Shown: positions 51,727-60,317 of the stretch, piece after piece
Layout of the letters: each line of letters starts with the position of its first letter
Position numbering within the stretch: position 1 is the stretch's first letter
Assembly: GCF_007993935.1 (NCBI RefSeq)
Contig: NZ_VITY01000018.1
Coordinates: 62,001-126,000, forward strand
Reading direction: 5' to 3'
DNA: 64,000 bases
Source: Bradyrhizobium macuxiense
Lineage (GTDB): Bacteria; Pseudomonadota; Alphaproteobacteria; Rhizobiales; Xanthobacteraceae
Notes under the pieces: generated by a model
What the model was told of the DNA's origin: nothing
Databases searched by the model: none
The model's input: the letters and a program-made list of their open reading frames with translations, nothing else
Translations under genes and position numbers: made by a program

Positions 51727-53043
51727 ATGACGGAGAATTCGAAGACCAACTCGTCCATCGGCCGGCTCAACCGACGCACGCTGCTGAAAGCCGCTGGCGC
51801 AACCGGTCTCGCATCGGCGATGAACGTGCCGCTGGTCAATATCGCACGCGCCGCCGGCAACACCATCAAGATCGGCTGGGTCGGTTGCCTCTCCGGCGTC
51901 CGCGCGCCGTTTGCCGAACCCGACACCTGGATTCATGAACGCATCAAGGCTCGCCTCAAGGATGGCCTGAAAATCGGCGGCAAGACCTGGCAGGTCGAGT
52001 TTGTCTTCAAGGACAATCAGTCCGATCCGAACCGCTCGTCGGTGGTGGCGAGCGAGCTGGTGCTGCGGGAGAAATGCGACCTGATCCTGATCGAGGACGG
52101 CGACGCGCAGGCGCCGGTGCAGGAGCTCGCCGATGCCCGCGGCATTCCCTCGATCTCGACCATGGTGCCGTGGCAGGGCTGGATGTTTCCGCGCAAGTCC
52201 ACTCCCGACAAGGGCTTCCCTTACAGCTATCACTTCTTCTGGGGCGCCGATGATGTCGTGAAGAACTTCCTCGGCATGTGGCAGTCGGTCGAGACCAACA
52301 AGAAGGTCGGCACGCTCTATATCGACAATCCAGCCGGCCAGGCGTTCTCCGACCCGAAGGTCGGGTTGCCCGGCGGCATTACGCAGGCGGGCTATCAGGA
52401 ATTCTCTGCCGGAAAATTCCAGATTGCGACCGACGACTTCACCAATCAGGTGTCGTCGTTCAAGAACAACGGCGTCGACATTGTCTCCGGTTTCACCTAC
52501 GGCAATCACTGGGTGACGCTGTGGAACCAGGCGGCGCAGGCCGGTTTCAAGCCGCAGATCTGCACCGTCGCGGCGGCGTTCCTGTTTCCAAGTGCGGTGA
52601 ACGCGCTCGGCGATCGGGGCGACGGCATGTCCACCGAAGTGTGGTGGACGCCGGCCTATCCGTTCAAGTCGTCGCTGACCGGCCAGACCGCCGCCGAACT
52701 CGCCGCGGAATGGGAGAAGACGACGGGCAAGCAATGGACTCAGCCGATCGGTTACGCCCATGCCTTGTGGGAGGTTGCGCTCGCCGCGTTGCAGAACAGC
52801 GATCCAAAGGACAAGAACTCGCTGCGCGATGCCATCGCGGGTCTCGACATGGAGACTGTGGTCGGGCCGGTGAAATTCAAGGGAACGCCGATCAAGAACG
52901 TCGCGGTGACCTCGCTGTCCGGCGGGCAATGGCGCAAGAGCAAGGGCGGCAAGTCGAAATACGAGCTCCTGATCGTGCACAACGGCACGGCGCCGTTCAT
53001 TCCGAAGCAGGCCGATCTCCAGCTGCTCTCCAAGCTGGCCTGA
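51727..53043 (+). CDS. ABC substrate-binding protein, branched-chain amino acid/amide type (Tat-like signal)
   Basis: A 438-residue binding protein. I chose the ATG at 51727, after AGGGGAGAGGG. The N-terminus has NRRTLLKAAGATGLASAMNV, a twin-arginine-like signal, ending near ARAAGNTIKIG. The Peripla_BP fold shows in GWVGCLSGVRAPFAEPDTW and FKDNQSDPNRSSVVASELVL. It starts an operon with two ATPases, two permeases and a copper amine oxidase, so an amine or amino-acid ligand is plausible. It is not close to the AmiC-like binding proteins of the other two transporters. Confidence 0.9.
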   Translation: MTENSKTNSSIGRLNRRTLLKAAGATGLASAMNVPLVNIARAAGNTIKIGWVGCLSGVRAPFAEPDTWIHERIKARLKDGLKIGGKTWQVEFVFKDNQSDPNRSSVVASELVLREKCDLILIEDGDAQAPVQELADARGIPSISTMVPWQGWMFPRKSTPDKGFPYSYHFFWGADDVVKNFLGMWQSVETNKKVGTLYIDNPAGQAFSDPKVGLPGGITQAGYQEFSAGKFQIATDDFTNQVSSFKNNGVDIVSGFTYGNHWVTLWNQAAQAGFKPQICTVAAAFLFPSAVNALGDRGDGMSTEVWWTPAYPFKSSLTGQTAAELAAEWEKTTGKQWTQPIGYAHALWEVALAALQNSDPKDKNSLRDAIAGLDMETVVGPVKFKGTPIKNVAVTSLSGGQWRKSKGGKSKYELLIVHNGTAPFIPKQADLQLLSKLA

Positions 53044-53044
53044 G

Positions 53045-53776
53045 ATGGCACCGCTTCTGCGCGTCAGCGGGCTCTCCAAGCGCTTCGGCGAGATCGTGGT
53101 CGCCGACAAGGTCAGCTTCGAGCTGGCGCGCGGCGAATGCCTCGGCGTGATCGGCCCGAACGGCGCCGGCAAGAGCTCGCTGCTGAACTTGATCGTCGGC
53201 CTGCTCACGGCCGATGGCGGGTCGATCATGCTCGACGACAAGGAGATCACGGGACTGCCGCCGCACCGCCGGGCGCGGATGGGGCTTGGACGGGCGTTCC
53301 AGATCCCGCAGCCGTTTCCGCATCTGTCGGTCTACGAGAACGCGCTGGTGGCGGCGTCCTACGGTGCGGGCCTGTACGGCGAGGCGGCGTCGACCTGGAC
53401 CATGGAGGTGTTGCAGCGGACCGGGCTCGACGCCAAGGCGGACAAGCTCGCCGGCGCGTTGCCGCTGATCGACCGCAAGCGGCTGGAATTCGCCAAGGCG
53501 CTGGCCTCGAAGCCGAAGCTGATCCTGCTCGACGAGATCGCCGCTGGGCTCACCGAGCCCGAGGTCGAGCGCCTCGTCGCGATCATCAAATCGGTCAAGG
53601 CCGATCACGCCATGATCTGGATCGAGCACATTCCGCACGCGTTGCGCGCGGTGTCGGATCGTATCCTGGTGCTCGATTTCGGCCGCAAGGTGCTGGAGGG
53701 GCCGCCGGCCGACGTGATGGACAGCGCCGTGGTGCGCGAGATCTATATGGGATTGAAGGCCGATGGCGTTGCTTGA
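53045..53776 (+). CDS. ABC transporter ATP-binding protein, LivG-like
   Basis: A 243-residue ATPase with Walker A GPNGAGKSS and Walker B LILLDEIAAGLTEPE. The normal SGGQ signature is replaced by LPLIDRKRLEFAKAL, as in a branch of LivG-type ATPases. The switch region is IWIEHIPHALR. It begins 1 bp after the binding-protein stop and overlaps the next ATPase gene by 14 bp. Confidence 0.9.
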   Translation: MAPLLRVSGLSKRFGEIVVADKVSFELARGECLGVIGPNGAGKSSLLNLIVGLLTADGGSIMLDDKEITGLPPHRRARMGLGRAFQIPQPFPHLSVYENALVAASYGAGLYGEAASTWTMEVLQRTGLDAKADKLAGALPLIDRKRLEFAKALASKPKLILLDEIAAGLTEPEVERLVAIIKSVKADHAMIWIEHIPHALRAVSDRILVLDFGRKVLEGPPADVMDSAVVREIYMGLKADGVA

Positions 53777-54461
53777 TGTGAACGGCCTGCAGATCTTCTA
53801 CGGCGATCTCCAGGCCGTGTTCGACATGAACTTCACCGTCGCGGACGGCGAGGCGGTGGCGCTGGTCGGCGCCAACGGCGCCGGCAAATCCACATTCCTG
53901 AAGGCGCTGGTCGGGCTGAACGAGGGGCGGCGCGGGGCGGTGCTTTTCGACGGCATCGACATCTTGCAGATGCCGGCCGAACAGGTGTCGCGGCTCGGCC
54001 TCATCATGGTGCCTGAGGGCCGGCTGCTGTTCGACTCGCTGACCATTGAGGAAAACCTGCTGATGGGCAGCGTCAACCGGCGCAAGGGCAGCTGGACCTT
54101 GCGGCGGGTATTCGACCTGTTCCCGATCCTGGAAGAGCGGCGGCGGATGTTTCCCGGCCAACTCTCCGGCGGCCAGCAGCAGATGGCGGCGATCGGTCGC
54201 GCGCTGATGTCGAACCCACGGCTCTTGCTGTGCGACGAGATTTCGCTCGGGCTCGCGCCCGTCGTGGTCGAGCAGATCTACCGCTCCTTTGCCGACATCC
54301 GCCGCGAGGGCACCGCCGTCGTGCTGGTCGAGCAGGACGTCAAGCGCGCGCTCGCGACCTCGGAACGGATTTATTGCCTGTTGAAGGGGCGGGTGTCGCT
54401 GACCGGCCCGGCGCAAGGGTTGCAGCCGGAGCAGCTGACGCATGCCTATTTCGGTAACTAG
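53763..54461 (+). CDS. ABC transporter ATP-binding protein, LivF-like
   Basis: A 232-residue ATPase with Walker A GANGAGKST, signature LSGGQQQMAAIGRAL, Walker B LLLCDEISLGLAPVV and switch VVLVEQDVKRAL. It is a canonical LivF subunit, paired with the atypical LivG subunit just upstream. Confidence 0.92.
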   Translation: MALLDVNGLQIFYGDLQAVFDMNFTVADGEAVALVGANGAGKSTFLKALVGLNEGRRGAVLFDGIDILQMPAEQVSRLGLIMVPEGRLLFDSLTIEENLLMGSVNRRKGSWTLRRVFDLFPILEERRRMFPGQLSGGQQQMAAIGRALMSNPRLLLCDEISLGLAPVVVEQIYRSFADIRREGTAVVLVEQDVKRALATSERIYCLLKGRVSLTGPAQGLQPEQLTHAYFGN

Positions 54462-54479
54462 CCAGGATTGGCAACGAAC

Positions 54480-55346
54480 ATGATCTGGGTTGAGACATTG
54501 ATCAACGGAGCCCTGCTGGGCGGGCTCTACGCGCTGCTCGGCATCGGGCTCGCGCTGGTGTTTGGCGTGATGCGCGTCGTCAACATCGCGCATGGCGAAT
54601 TCATGGTGCTGAGCGCGTTCTGCGCCGTGCTGCTGTCCAACCTGTTTCCGCAGGTGTCGCCGCTGCTGATGCTGATCCCGGTGATCGCGCTGTCCTTTGC
54701 GGTCGGTTGGCTCTACCAGGCCGTCATCGTCAACCGCGTCGTGACGTCGCCTGATCCGCTGTCGCCGCTGCTCCTGACCTTCGGCGTCTCGGTGGTCCTG
54801 CGCAACGTCATGGTCGAGATCTTCGGCGCCGACGTGCGCAGCCTCCAGGTCGGCGAGCTGTCGCGCGCCAGCCTAGAGATCGCGGGCCTCAACATCGGCA
54901 TCATGCCGCTGCTGACGCTGGTGCTCGCCGCATTGCTGTTCATGGCGCTGCAGCTCGTGCTGCGCCGCACCGAGTTCGGCCGGATCGTGCGCGCCACCGC
55001 CGACCGCCGCGACATCGTCCGGCTGTCCGGGGTCAAGCCGGACCGGGTCTATAATTACGTGATGGGCCTGTCGCTGGCGCTCGGCGCGATCGGCGGCGTG
55101 CTGCTCGCGGTGCGGTCGAGCTTCACGCCGTTCTCGGGCGCCGAGCGGCTCCTGATCGCGTTCGAGGTTGTGGTGCTCGGCGGGCTCGGCTCGTTCTGGG
55201 GCGCGCTGCTCGGCGGCATCGCGCTCGGCATGGCGCAATTGATCGGGCTCAAGATCGATCCGAATGCGGGACTGCTCTATGCGCACCTCTTGTTCTTCAT
55301 CATGCTGTTGATCCGCCCGTCGGGTCTCGTGTCGAGCAGGGTGTGA
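54480..55346 (+). CDS. ABC transporter permease, LivH-like
   Basis: A 288-residue membrane protein. The ATG at 54480 has AGGA 12 bp upstream; a TTG at 54468 is the alternative, but it sits directly on that site. The signature LALVFGVMRVVNIAHGEFMV is clear. About eight hydrophobic segments are apparent, and the cytosolic loop is ATADRRDIVRLSGVKPDRVY. It pairs with the next permease, whose start overlaps this stop. Confidence 0.9.
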   Translation: MIWVETLINGALLGGLYALLGIGLALVFGVMRVVNIAHGEFMVLSAFCAVLLSNLFPQVSPLLMLIPVIALSFAVGWLYQAVIVNRVVTSPDPLSPLLLTFGVSVVLRNVMVEIFGADVRSLQVGELSRASLEIAGLNIGIMPLLTLVLAALLFMALQLVLRRTEFGRIVRATADRRDIVRLSGVKPDRVYNYVMGLSLALGAIGGVLLAVRSSFTPFSGAERLLIAFEVVVLGGLGSFWGALLGGIALGMAQLIGLKIDPNAGLLYAHLLFFIMLLIRPSGLVSSRV

Positions 55347-56371
55347 CGCCGATGCCGACGCGGACATTTCTGATGGCCTGCGCGATCGTACTCATCGCGG
55401 TGATCGCCGGTGCACCCTTCGTGCTGAACGAGGGTTTCCTGCGGCTCGCGACCGAATGCCTGCTGCTGCTGACCATGGCGCAGATGTGGAACCTGCTGGC
55501 GGGCTACGCCGGGCTGGTGTCGCTCGGTCACCAGGTCTTCATCGCCTTCGGCGCCTATGCGCTGTTCCTGACCTCGGGCTGGCTCGAGGTCACGCCGATC
55601 TGGGTGCTGCCGGTCGCGCCGCTGGTGGCCGGCGCAGTCGCCGCGATCATCGCGTTTCCGCTGTTTCGTTTGCGCGACGCCTATTTCTCGATCGCGATGT
55701 GGGTGTTTGCCGAGATCATCGGCGCGTTCACGATGAAGTCGCAGGAGGTCGGCGGCACCTCGGGCATGCCGCTGGCGACAAGCAAGCTGATCGATTTCGA
55801 CTGGTTCGAGCCGACGATGTTCTGGCTCGCCGGCGGCCTGACGCTCGTCACCATCGCGGCGCTGTACAAGATGATGACATCGAGCTTCGGGCTCGGGCTG
55901 ATGAGCGTGCGCGACAACGATCTTGCCGCGATGAGCGTCGGCGTCGACGTCCGGCATAATCGCTTCATCGCCTTCGTGCTCTCGGCGGCGGGATGCGGGC
56001 TGGCCGGTGCGCTCAGCTTCATGGGCAATCTGTTCATCGCGCCGCTCGCGGCATTCGATGTCAACTGGTCGGTCTACATGATGTTCATCGTGATCATCGG
56101 CGGCATCGGGACGCTGGAAGGCCCGATCCTCGGCGTCATCATCTTCTTCGGTCTGCGCGAATTGATGACCGGGCCGCTCGGCCTGTCCGGCGGCTGGTAT
56201 CTGGTCGGGCTCGGCATCATTGCCGTCGTTGTGATGATCGTGGCGCCGCGCGGCATCTGGCCGGCGCTGCGCGATCGCCTCGGCGTGCGGCTGCTCGATG
56301 TCCACCGTGCCGCACCGCGTCCGGCCACGGAGATCATCCTGCCGGACGCGTCGGAACGGGTTACCGGATGA
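55343..56371 (+). CDS. ABC transporter permease, LivM-like
   Basis: A 342-residue membrane protein starting at GTG within the stop of the LivH gene (GTGA); the ATG at 55352 is equally possible. MAQMWNLLAGYAGLVSLGHQ and the loop MSVRDNDLAAMSVGVDVRHN are family hallmarks. It completes the third ABC transporter of the window. The amine oxidase gene begins 65 bp later on the same strand. Confidence 0.9.
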   Translation: MTPMPTRTFLMACAIVLIAVIAGAPFVLNEGFLRLATECLLLLTMAQMWNLLAGYAGLVSLGHQVFIAFGAYALFLTSGWLEVTPIWVLPVAPLVAGAVAAIIAFPLFRLRDAYFSIAMWVFAEIIGAFTMKSQEVGGTSGMPLATSKLIDFDWFEPTMFWLAGGLTLVTIAALYKMMTSSFGLGLMSVRDNDLAAMSVGVDVRHNRFIAFVLSAAGCGLAGALSFMGNLFIAPLAAFDVNWSVYMMFIVIIGGIGTLEGPILGVIIFFGLRELMTGPLGLSGGWYLVGLGIIAVVVMIVAPRGIWPALRDRLGVRLLDVHRAAPRPATEIILPDASERVTG

Positions 56372-56436
56372 AGCAGGCCTTCACGCCGTCACCATTGCTT
56401 GTATTCTGATAGTTCTGGCTTTGAGTGGAGGGCGTG

Positions 56437-58449
56437 ATGGCTCTGATATTTCGGGGATACGGATGGGCGGTGGCGGGCCTGGTTGCGGCGACGATGGCGG
56501 CGCCGTTGCCGGCGCAGGCCGAGCGCAGGATGTGGCCGCAGGCGGCCGCGACGCACCCGATGGATGGGTTGACCACCGACGAGATCCGTTCGGTCTCCGA
56601 AATCCTCCGTGGCGCCGGCAAGCTCGACGATGCCGCGCGCGTCGTCTCGATGACTGTCGAGGAGGATCCCAAGGACGAGGTGCGGGCGTGGAAGTCCGGA
56701 CAGCCCTTCGCACGCCGGGCGAACGCGACGCTGCTGAGCGGCGGGCATCTCTACGAAGCCCACATCGATCTCGCCGCGCGCAGCCTGGTCGGCTGGGACG
56801 AGGTCAGCGATCATGAAGCCGCGCTGACCATCGACGAATTGATGTCTGCAGGCGACCTGCCGAAGCAGGACCCGCGCTGGATCGCCGCGATGGCCAAGCG
56901 CGGCATCACCGATTTCCGCAACGTCATGTGCCTACCGCTGACGGTCGGGCCGGTGAGCGACCCGGCCATGAAAGGCCGCCGCCTGCTCAACGTGCCCTGT
57001 GTTGACACCACGGGCGCTGCCAACAATCTCTGGGGCAAGCCGATCGAGAATTTGGTGGCCCAGGTCGATCTCAAGAGCAAGACGGTGCTGTCGGTGACCG
57101 ATCTCGGCGTGGTGCCGCCACCGCCGCAGTCGCCCTCGCACGCCTATGCCGACTCCGGAAAATACCGCAAGCCGCCGAAGCCGATCGAGATCACGGCGCC
57201 CGAGGGCAGCAACGTGAAAGTGGAGGGCGGCCAGGTCCGCTGGGACAATTGGTCGTTCCATGTCCGCCTCGAGCCGCGCGTCGGCGCGGTGCTGTCGCTG
57301 ATCCGCTACGACGACCACGGCACGTTCCGCGACATCGCCTATCAGATCTCTGCGAGCGAGATGTTCGTGCCCTATATGGATCCGGCGCCGACCTGGTCGT
57401 TCCGCGCCTATATGGATATCGGCGAATACGGTTTTGGCGTGCTCTCCAGCGAATTGCAGCGTGGCATCGACTGTCCTGAAGGGGCGCATTTCCTCGACCT
57501 GACGATCTCGGACACCAAGGGCAATCCGGTCGTCGCCAAGGGCGCGGTCTGCATCTTCGAGCGTCCGACCGGCGATCCGATCTGGCGCCACAGCGAGCTG
57601 ATCAACAACACCGCCGAGGTGCGGCCGAACAACGAGCTGGTGGTGCGGATGGCCCCGGTGGTCGGCAATTACGACTACCTCGTGGACTATGTGTTCGACC
57701 GTGCCGGCAATATCGACGTCCGGCTCGGCGCCTACGGCATTGACGCGACCAAGGGCGTGGCGAGCAAGACGTTGAGCGACCCGACCGCCGCGCAGGATAC
57801 GGCCTATGGGACGCTGGTCGACGAGCGGCTGCTCGCGGTCAATCACGATCACTACATGACGTTCCGGATCGATATGGACGTCGACGGTACCTCGAACCGG
57901 CTGGTCGAGGATCGCTTCAGCGTCCGGCAGCTAGAGCAGGGCCAGCGCAAGAGCCTGTGGCAGGTCGACACCAAGCCGGTCGCCACCGAAGGCCCGGTCA
58001 CCACGCCGCTGAGCGCCGCGCAGTTCAGGATCGAGAGTACGGGCAAGACCAACAAGCAGGGCTATCGGACGAGCTATCAGATCATGCCGGGCCATTCCGA
58101 CGTCTCGCTGCTCGCCAAGGACGATCCGATTCAGCTACGCGCAGGCTTCAGCGCCTACACGCTCTGGACCTCGGCCTACGCCAGGGATGAGCGCTACGCC
58201 GCGGGCATGTATCCGAACGAAAACCCCGACGTCGACGGCCTGCCGAAATGGACCGCGGCGAAGCGGCCGATCGAGGACCGCGACCTCGTGCTGTGGTACA
58301 CGGTCGGCTTCCGCCACGTGCCGCGCGCCGAGGATTGGCCTGTCATGCCCGGCCTGTGGCATGGCTTCCGGCTGCGGCCGTTCAACTTCTTCGATCGCAA
58401 TCCCGCGCTCGACGTGCCGCCGATGGTGAATGCCAGGGAGAGCAAATGA
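56437..58449 (+). CDS. Copper-containing primary amine oxidase
   Basis: A 670-residue copper amine oxidase from the ATG at 56437, preceded by GGAGGG. The signal peptide (GWAVAGLVAATMAAPLPAQA) sends it to the periplasm. The tyrosine that becomes topaquinone is Y412 in the N-Y-D-Y motif, the catalytic base is D327 in YMDIGEYGFG, and two copper histidines are H470 and H472 (NHDHYM). A third histidine is probable in the C-terminal GLWHGFRLRPFNFF. It oxidises primary amines to aldehydes, releasing ammonia and hydrogen peroxide. It sits in the transporter operon, and an aldehyde dehydrogenase is encoded at 62466. An amine could be oxidised outside and its product imported, or the amine shared between the two routes. 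Confidence 0.93.
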   Translation: MALIFRGYGWAVAGLVAATMAAPLPAQAERRMWPQAAATHPMDGLTTDEIRSVSEILRGAGKLDDAARVVSMTVEEDPKDEVRAWKSGQPFARRANATLLSGGHLYEAHIDLAARSLVGWDEVSDHEAALTIDELMSAGDLPKQDPRWIAAMAKRGITDFRNVMCLPLTVGPVSDPAMKGRRLLNVPCVDTTGAANNLWGKPIENLVAQVDLKSKTVLSVTDLGVVPPPPQSPSHAYADSGKYRKPPKPIEITAPEGSNVKVEGGQVRWDNWSFHVRLEPRVGAVLSLIRYDDHGTFRDIAYQISASEMFVPYMDPAPTWSFRAYMDIGEYGFGVLSSELQRGIDCPEGAHFLDLTISDTKGNPVVAKGAVCIFERPTGDPIWRHSELINNTAEVRPNNELVVRMAPVVGNYDYLVDYVFDRAGNIDVRLGAYGIDATKGVASKTLSDPTAAQDTAYGTLVDERLLAVNHDHYMTFRIDMDVDGTSNRLVEDRFSVRQLEQGQRKSLWQVDTKPVATEGPVTTPLSAAQFRIESTGKTNKQGYRTSYQIMPGHSDVSLLAKDDPIQLRAGFSAYTLWTSAYARDERYAAGMYPNENPDVDGLPKWTAAKRPIEDRDLVLWYTVGFRHVPRAEDWPVMPGLWHGFRLRPFNFFDRNPALDVPPMVNARESK

Positions 58450-58748
58450 GTGGTCGCGCGCATCGCCTGGGCGCGATGGCCGGCGCGCTGCTGGCGCTGT
58501 TGGCGGCGGCGCCCGCCGCGGCCATTTCGCCCGACAGCAGCGCTGACGATGCATCCTTGCTGTATCTGAGCAGCAGCGATTGGGAGCGCCAATCCGCGCC
58601 GCGCAAGGTCGCACTTGCTGAGGACTTCATGCGGATATTCTGCACCGATCAAAGGATGTCTGCGGCATCGCTGGCCGATTGCCTTGATCACGATAAGGCG
58701 GACGGCGCGCCATTTGAGCGCGCCATCGCGTGCGTCAGCGCGCGATGA
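58446..58748 (+). CDS. Small secreted hypothetical protein
   Basis: A 100-residue protein whose ATG overlaps the amine oxidase stop (ATGA). It has a signal peptide (LGAMAGALLALLAAAPAAA), a mature part of about 75 residues starting ISPDSSADDASLLYLSS, and three cysteines (FCTDQR, LADCLD, AIACVS). I do not recognise the family. Translational coupling to the amine oxidase suggests a periplasmic role with that enzyme, such as maturation or copper handling, but no metal motif is obvious. Confidence 0.7.
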   Translation: MSGRAHRLGAMAGALLALLAAAPAAAISPDSSADDASLLYLSSSDWERQSAPRKVALAEDFMRIFCTDQRMSAASLADCLDHDKADGAPFERAIACVSAR

Positions 58749-58779
58749 TCTTTGCGTAGCCCTATCCCCGTCATAGCGA

Positions 58780-58834
58780 GCGACGCGAAGCAATCCATCG
58801 GGCCGCTTGTGGGAGGCATGGATTGCATCGTCGC
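58780..58834. repeat. Bradyrhizobium-type intergenic palindrome (GCAATCCAT...ATGGATTGC)
   Basis: GCAATCCAT (58790-58798) and ATGGATTGC (58818-58826) are perfect arms, extended by GCGACGCGAA on the left and ATCGTCGC on the right with mismatches. This is a frequent repeat type in Bradyrhizobium. It lies between the convergent ends of the amine oxidase operon and the aminotransferase gene, and may act as a bidirectional 3' end. Confidence 0.65.
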
Positions 58835-58845
58835 TTCAGCGCGTA

Positions 58846-60198
58846 TCAGCCGGCCGCCGAGAGGCCGGCGTCGATCCCTTCGGCGATCGCCTTCACATCC
58901 AGTGAGGTGAGGATGAGGGGCGGGGACAGGATGAGGTTGTTGCCGGAGACGCGCAGCATCACGCCGGCCTCGTAGGCGCTATCTGCGACCTTCGCCATGG
59001 TCTTCTTGTCGGCGGGCTTCTTGCTGTCGCGATCGGCCACCAGCTCGAGCGCGGCCATCAAACCTTTGCCCCTGACGTCGCCGACCAGCAGATGCTTGGC
59101 CTTGAGCGCAGCCAGCGCCTGCGCAAGGTCTTTGCCGCGTGCGGCGGCATTCTCGTCGAGCTTGAGGCGGCGGGTCTCGGCGAGCGCCGCAATGCCCGCG
59201 GCGCAGCCGACCGGATGGCCCGAATAGGTGTAGCCATGGCCGATCGAGCCGAACGTCGTCGCATCAGCCTCGAAGGCTTCCGCGACCTGCTCGCCGATCA
59301 GCGTCGCGCCGAGTGGGAAATAGCCCGAGGTGATCGCCTTGGCCATCGTCATCATGTCGGGCTTCACGCCCCACAGCCGCGAGCCCGACCACGCGCCGGT
59401 GCGCCCGAAGCCGGTGACGACCTCGTCCGCGATCATCAGGATGCCGTGGCGGTCGCAGATTTCGCGCACGAGTGTCATGAAGCTGTCCGGCGGCACGATC
59501 ACGCCGCCGGCGCCCAGCACCGGCTCCATGATGAAGGCGGCGATGGTGTCGCCGCCCTGGAAGGCGATCTCTTCCTCCATCGCAGCCGCGCAGAGCTGTG
59601 CGAGCTTTGCGGGATCGGTCTCGTTGAAGGGATTACGATAGGTCGACGGCGCCGGGATATGGAACACGCCGGGCAGCATCGGCTCATAGTTGCGGCGGAA
59701 ATTGGCGTTGCCGTTGACGGAGGCGCCGCCGAAATGGGTGCCGTGATAGCCCTTCTTCAGCGCCAGGAATTTGGTGCGGTCGGCCTGGCCCTTGATCTTC
59801 CAGTATTGCCGCGCCAGCCGCAGCGCGGTCTCGACCGAGTCCGATCCGCCCGAGGTGAAGAAGGCGCGCACCATGCCCTCCGGCTTGAACCATTCGGTGA
59901 GCTCGTAGGCGAGCTCGATCGAGGGACCGGATGAGGTGCCGCGGAACCCCGAATAATACGGCAGCGCACTGAGCTGGTCTGCGATCGCCTGCTTGATCGG
60001 ATCGCAGCTGTAGCCGAGGTTGACGTTCCACAGGCCGCCGACCGCATCGATCACGGTCTTGCCGTCGATGTCGGTGACATGAACGCCTTCGCCCTTCATC
60101 ACGATCCGCGGCGGCTGCGCCCGCATCTCGGCGGGGTGGGCCATCGGGTGCCAGATCGGCTTGGCGTTGTTCTCAACCAGGAAGTTTCTGTCGCGCAT
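58846..60198 (-). CDS. Class III (omega-type) PLP aminotransferase
   Basis: A 450-residue aminotransferase. I take the ATG at 60198 (RDRNFLVENNAKPIWHPMAH); the 29 extra in-frame residues upstream come from the repeat at 60215-60259. Class III features: GGLWNVNLGY, the PLP phosphate site TSGGSDSVETALRLARQYWK, the cofactor aspartate in MIADEVVTGFGRTG, and the PLP lysine K287 in MAKAITSG. These enzymes move an amino group from omega-amino acids or amines to pyruvate or 2-oxoglutarate. It is the last gene of a minus-strand set with a HAD hydrolase and a Tm-1-like protein, and probably feeds the aldehyde dehydrogenase encoded at 62466. Confidence 0.9.
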   Translation of the reverse strand: MRDRNFLVENNAKPIWHPMAHPAEMRAQPPRIVMKGEGVHVTDIDGKTVIDAVGGLWNVNLGYSCDPIKQAIADQLSALPYYSGFRGTSSGPSIELAYELTEWFKPEGMVRAFFTSGGSDSVETALRLARQYWKIKGQADRTKFLALKKGYHGTHFGGASVNGNANFRRNYEPMLPGVFHIPAPSTYRNPFNETDPAKLAQLCAAAMEEEIAFQGGDTIAAFIMEPVLGAGGVIVPPDSFMTLVREICDRHGILMIADEVVTGFGRTGAWSGSRLWGVKPDMMTMAKAITSGYFPLGATLIGEQVAEAFEADATTFGSIGHGYTYSGHPVGCAAGIAALAETRRLKLDENAAARGKDLAQALAALKAKHLLVGDVRGKGLMAALELVADRDSKKPADKKTMAKVADSAYEAGVMLRVSGNNLILSPPLILTSLDVKAIAEGIDAGLSAAG

Positions 60199-60214
60199 GA
60201 TCGCTCTCTGTCCG

Positions 60215-60259
60215 GCTGGAGCCTTTTCCGTTCCGATGGAATCGGAACGGGGTTCCAGC
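60215..60259. repeat. Intergenic palindromic repeat with 10-bp perfect stem
   Basis: CCGTTCCGAT (60228-60237) and ATCGGAACGG (60241-60250) are perfect arms around GGA. Outer arms are GCTGGA (60215-60220) and TCCAGC (60254-60259). The following TTTTGGCGCGCTTTC and GAACCGGTATCCACTTCGCT run to about 60317 and are also typical Bradyrhizobium repeat sequence. The element separates the HAD gene from the aminotransferase gene and lies 17 bp upstream of the latter's start. Confidence 0.7.
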
Positions 60260-60317
60260 TTCTGGTTTTGGCGCGCTTTCTTCACGCGAACCGGTATCCA
60301 CTTCGCTCGAAAACGCG

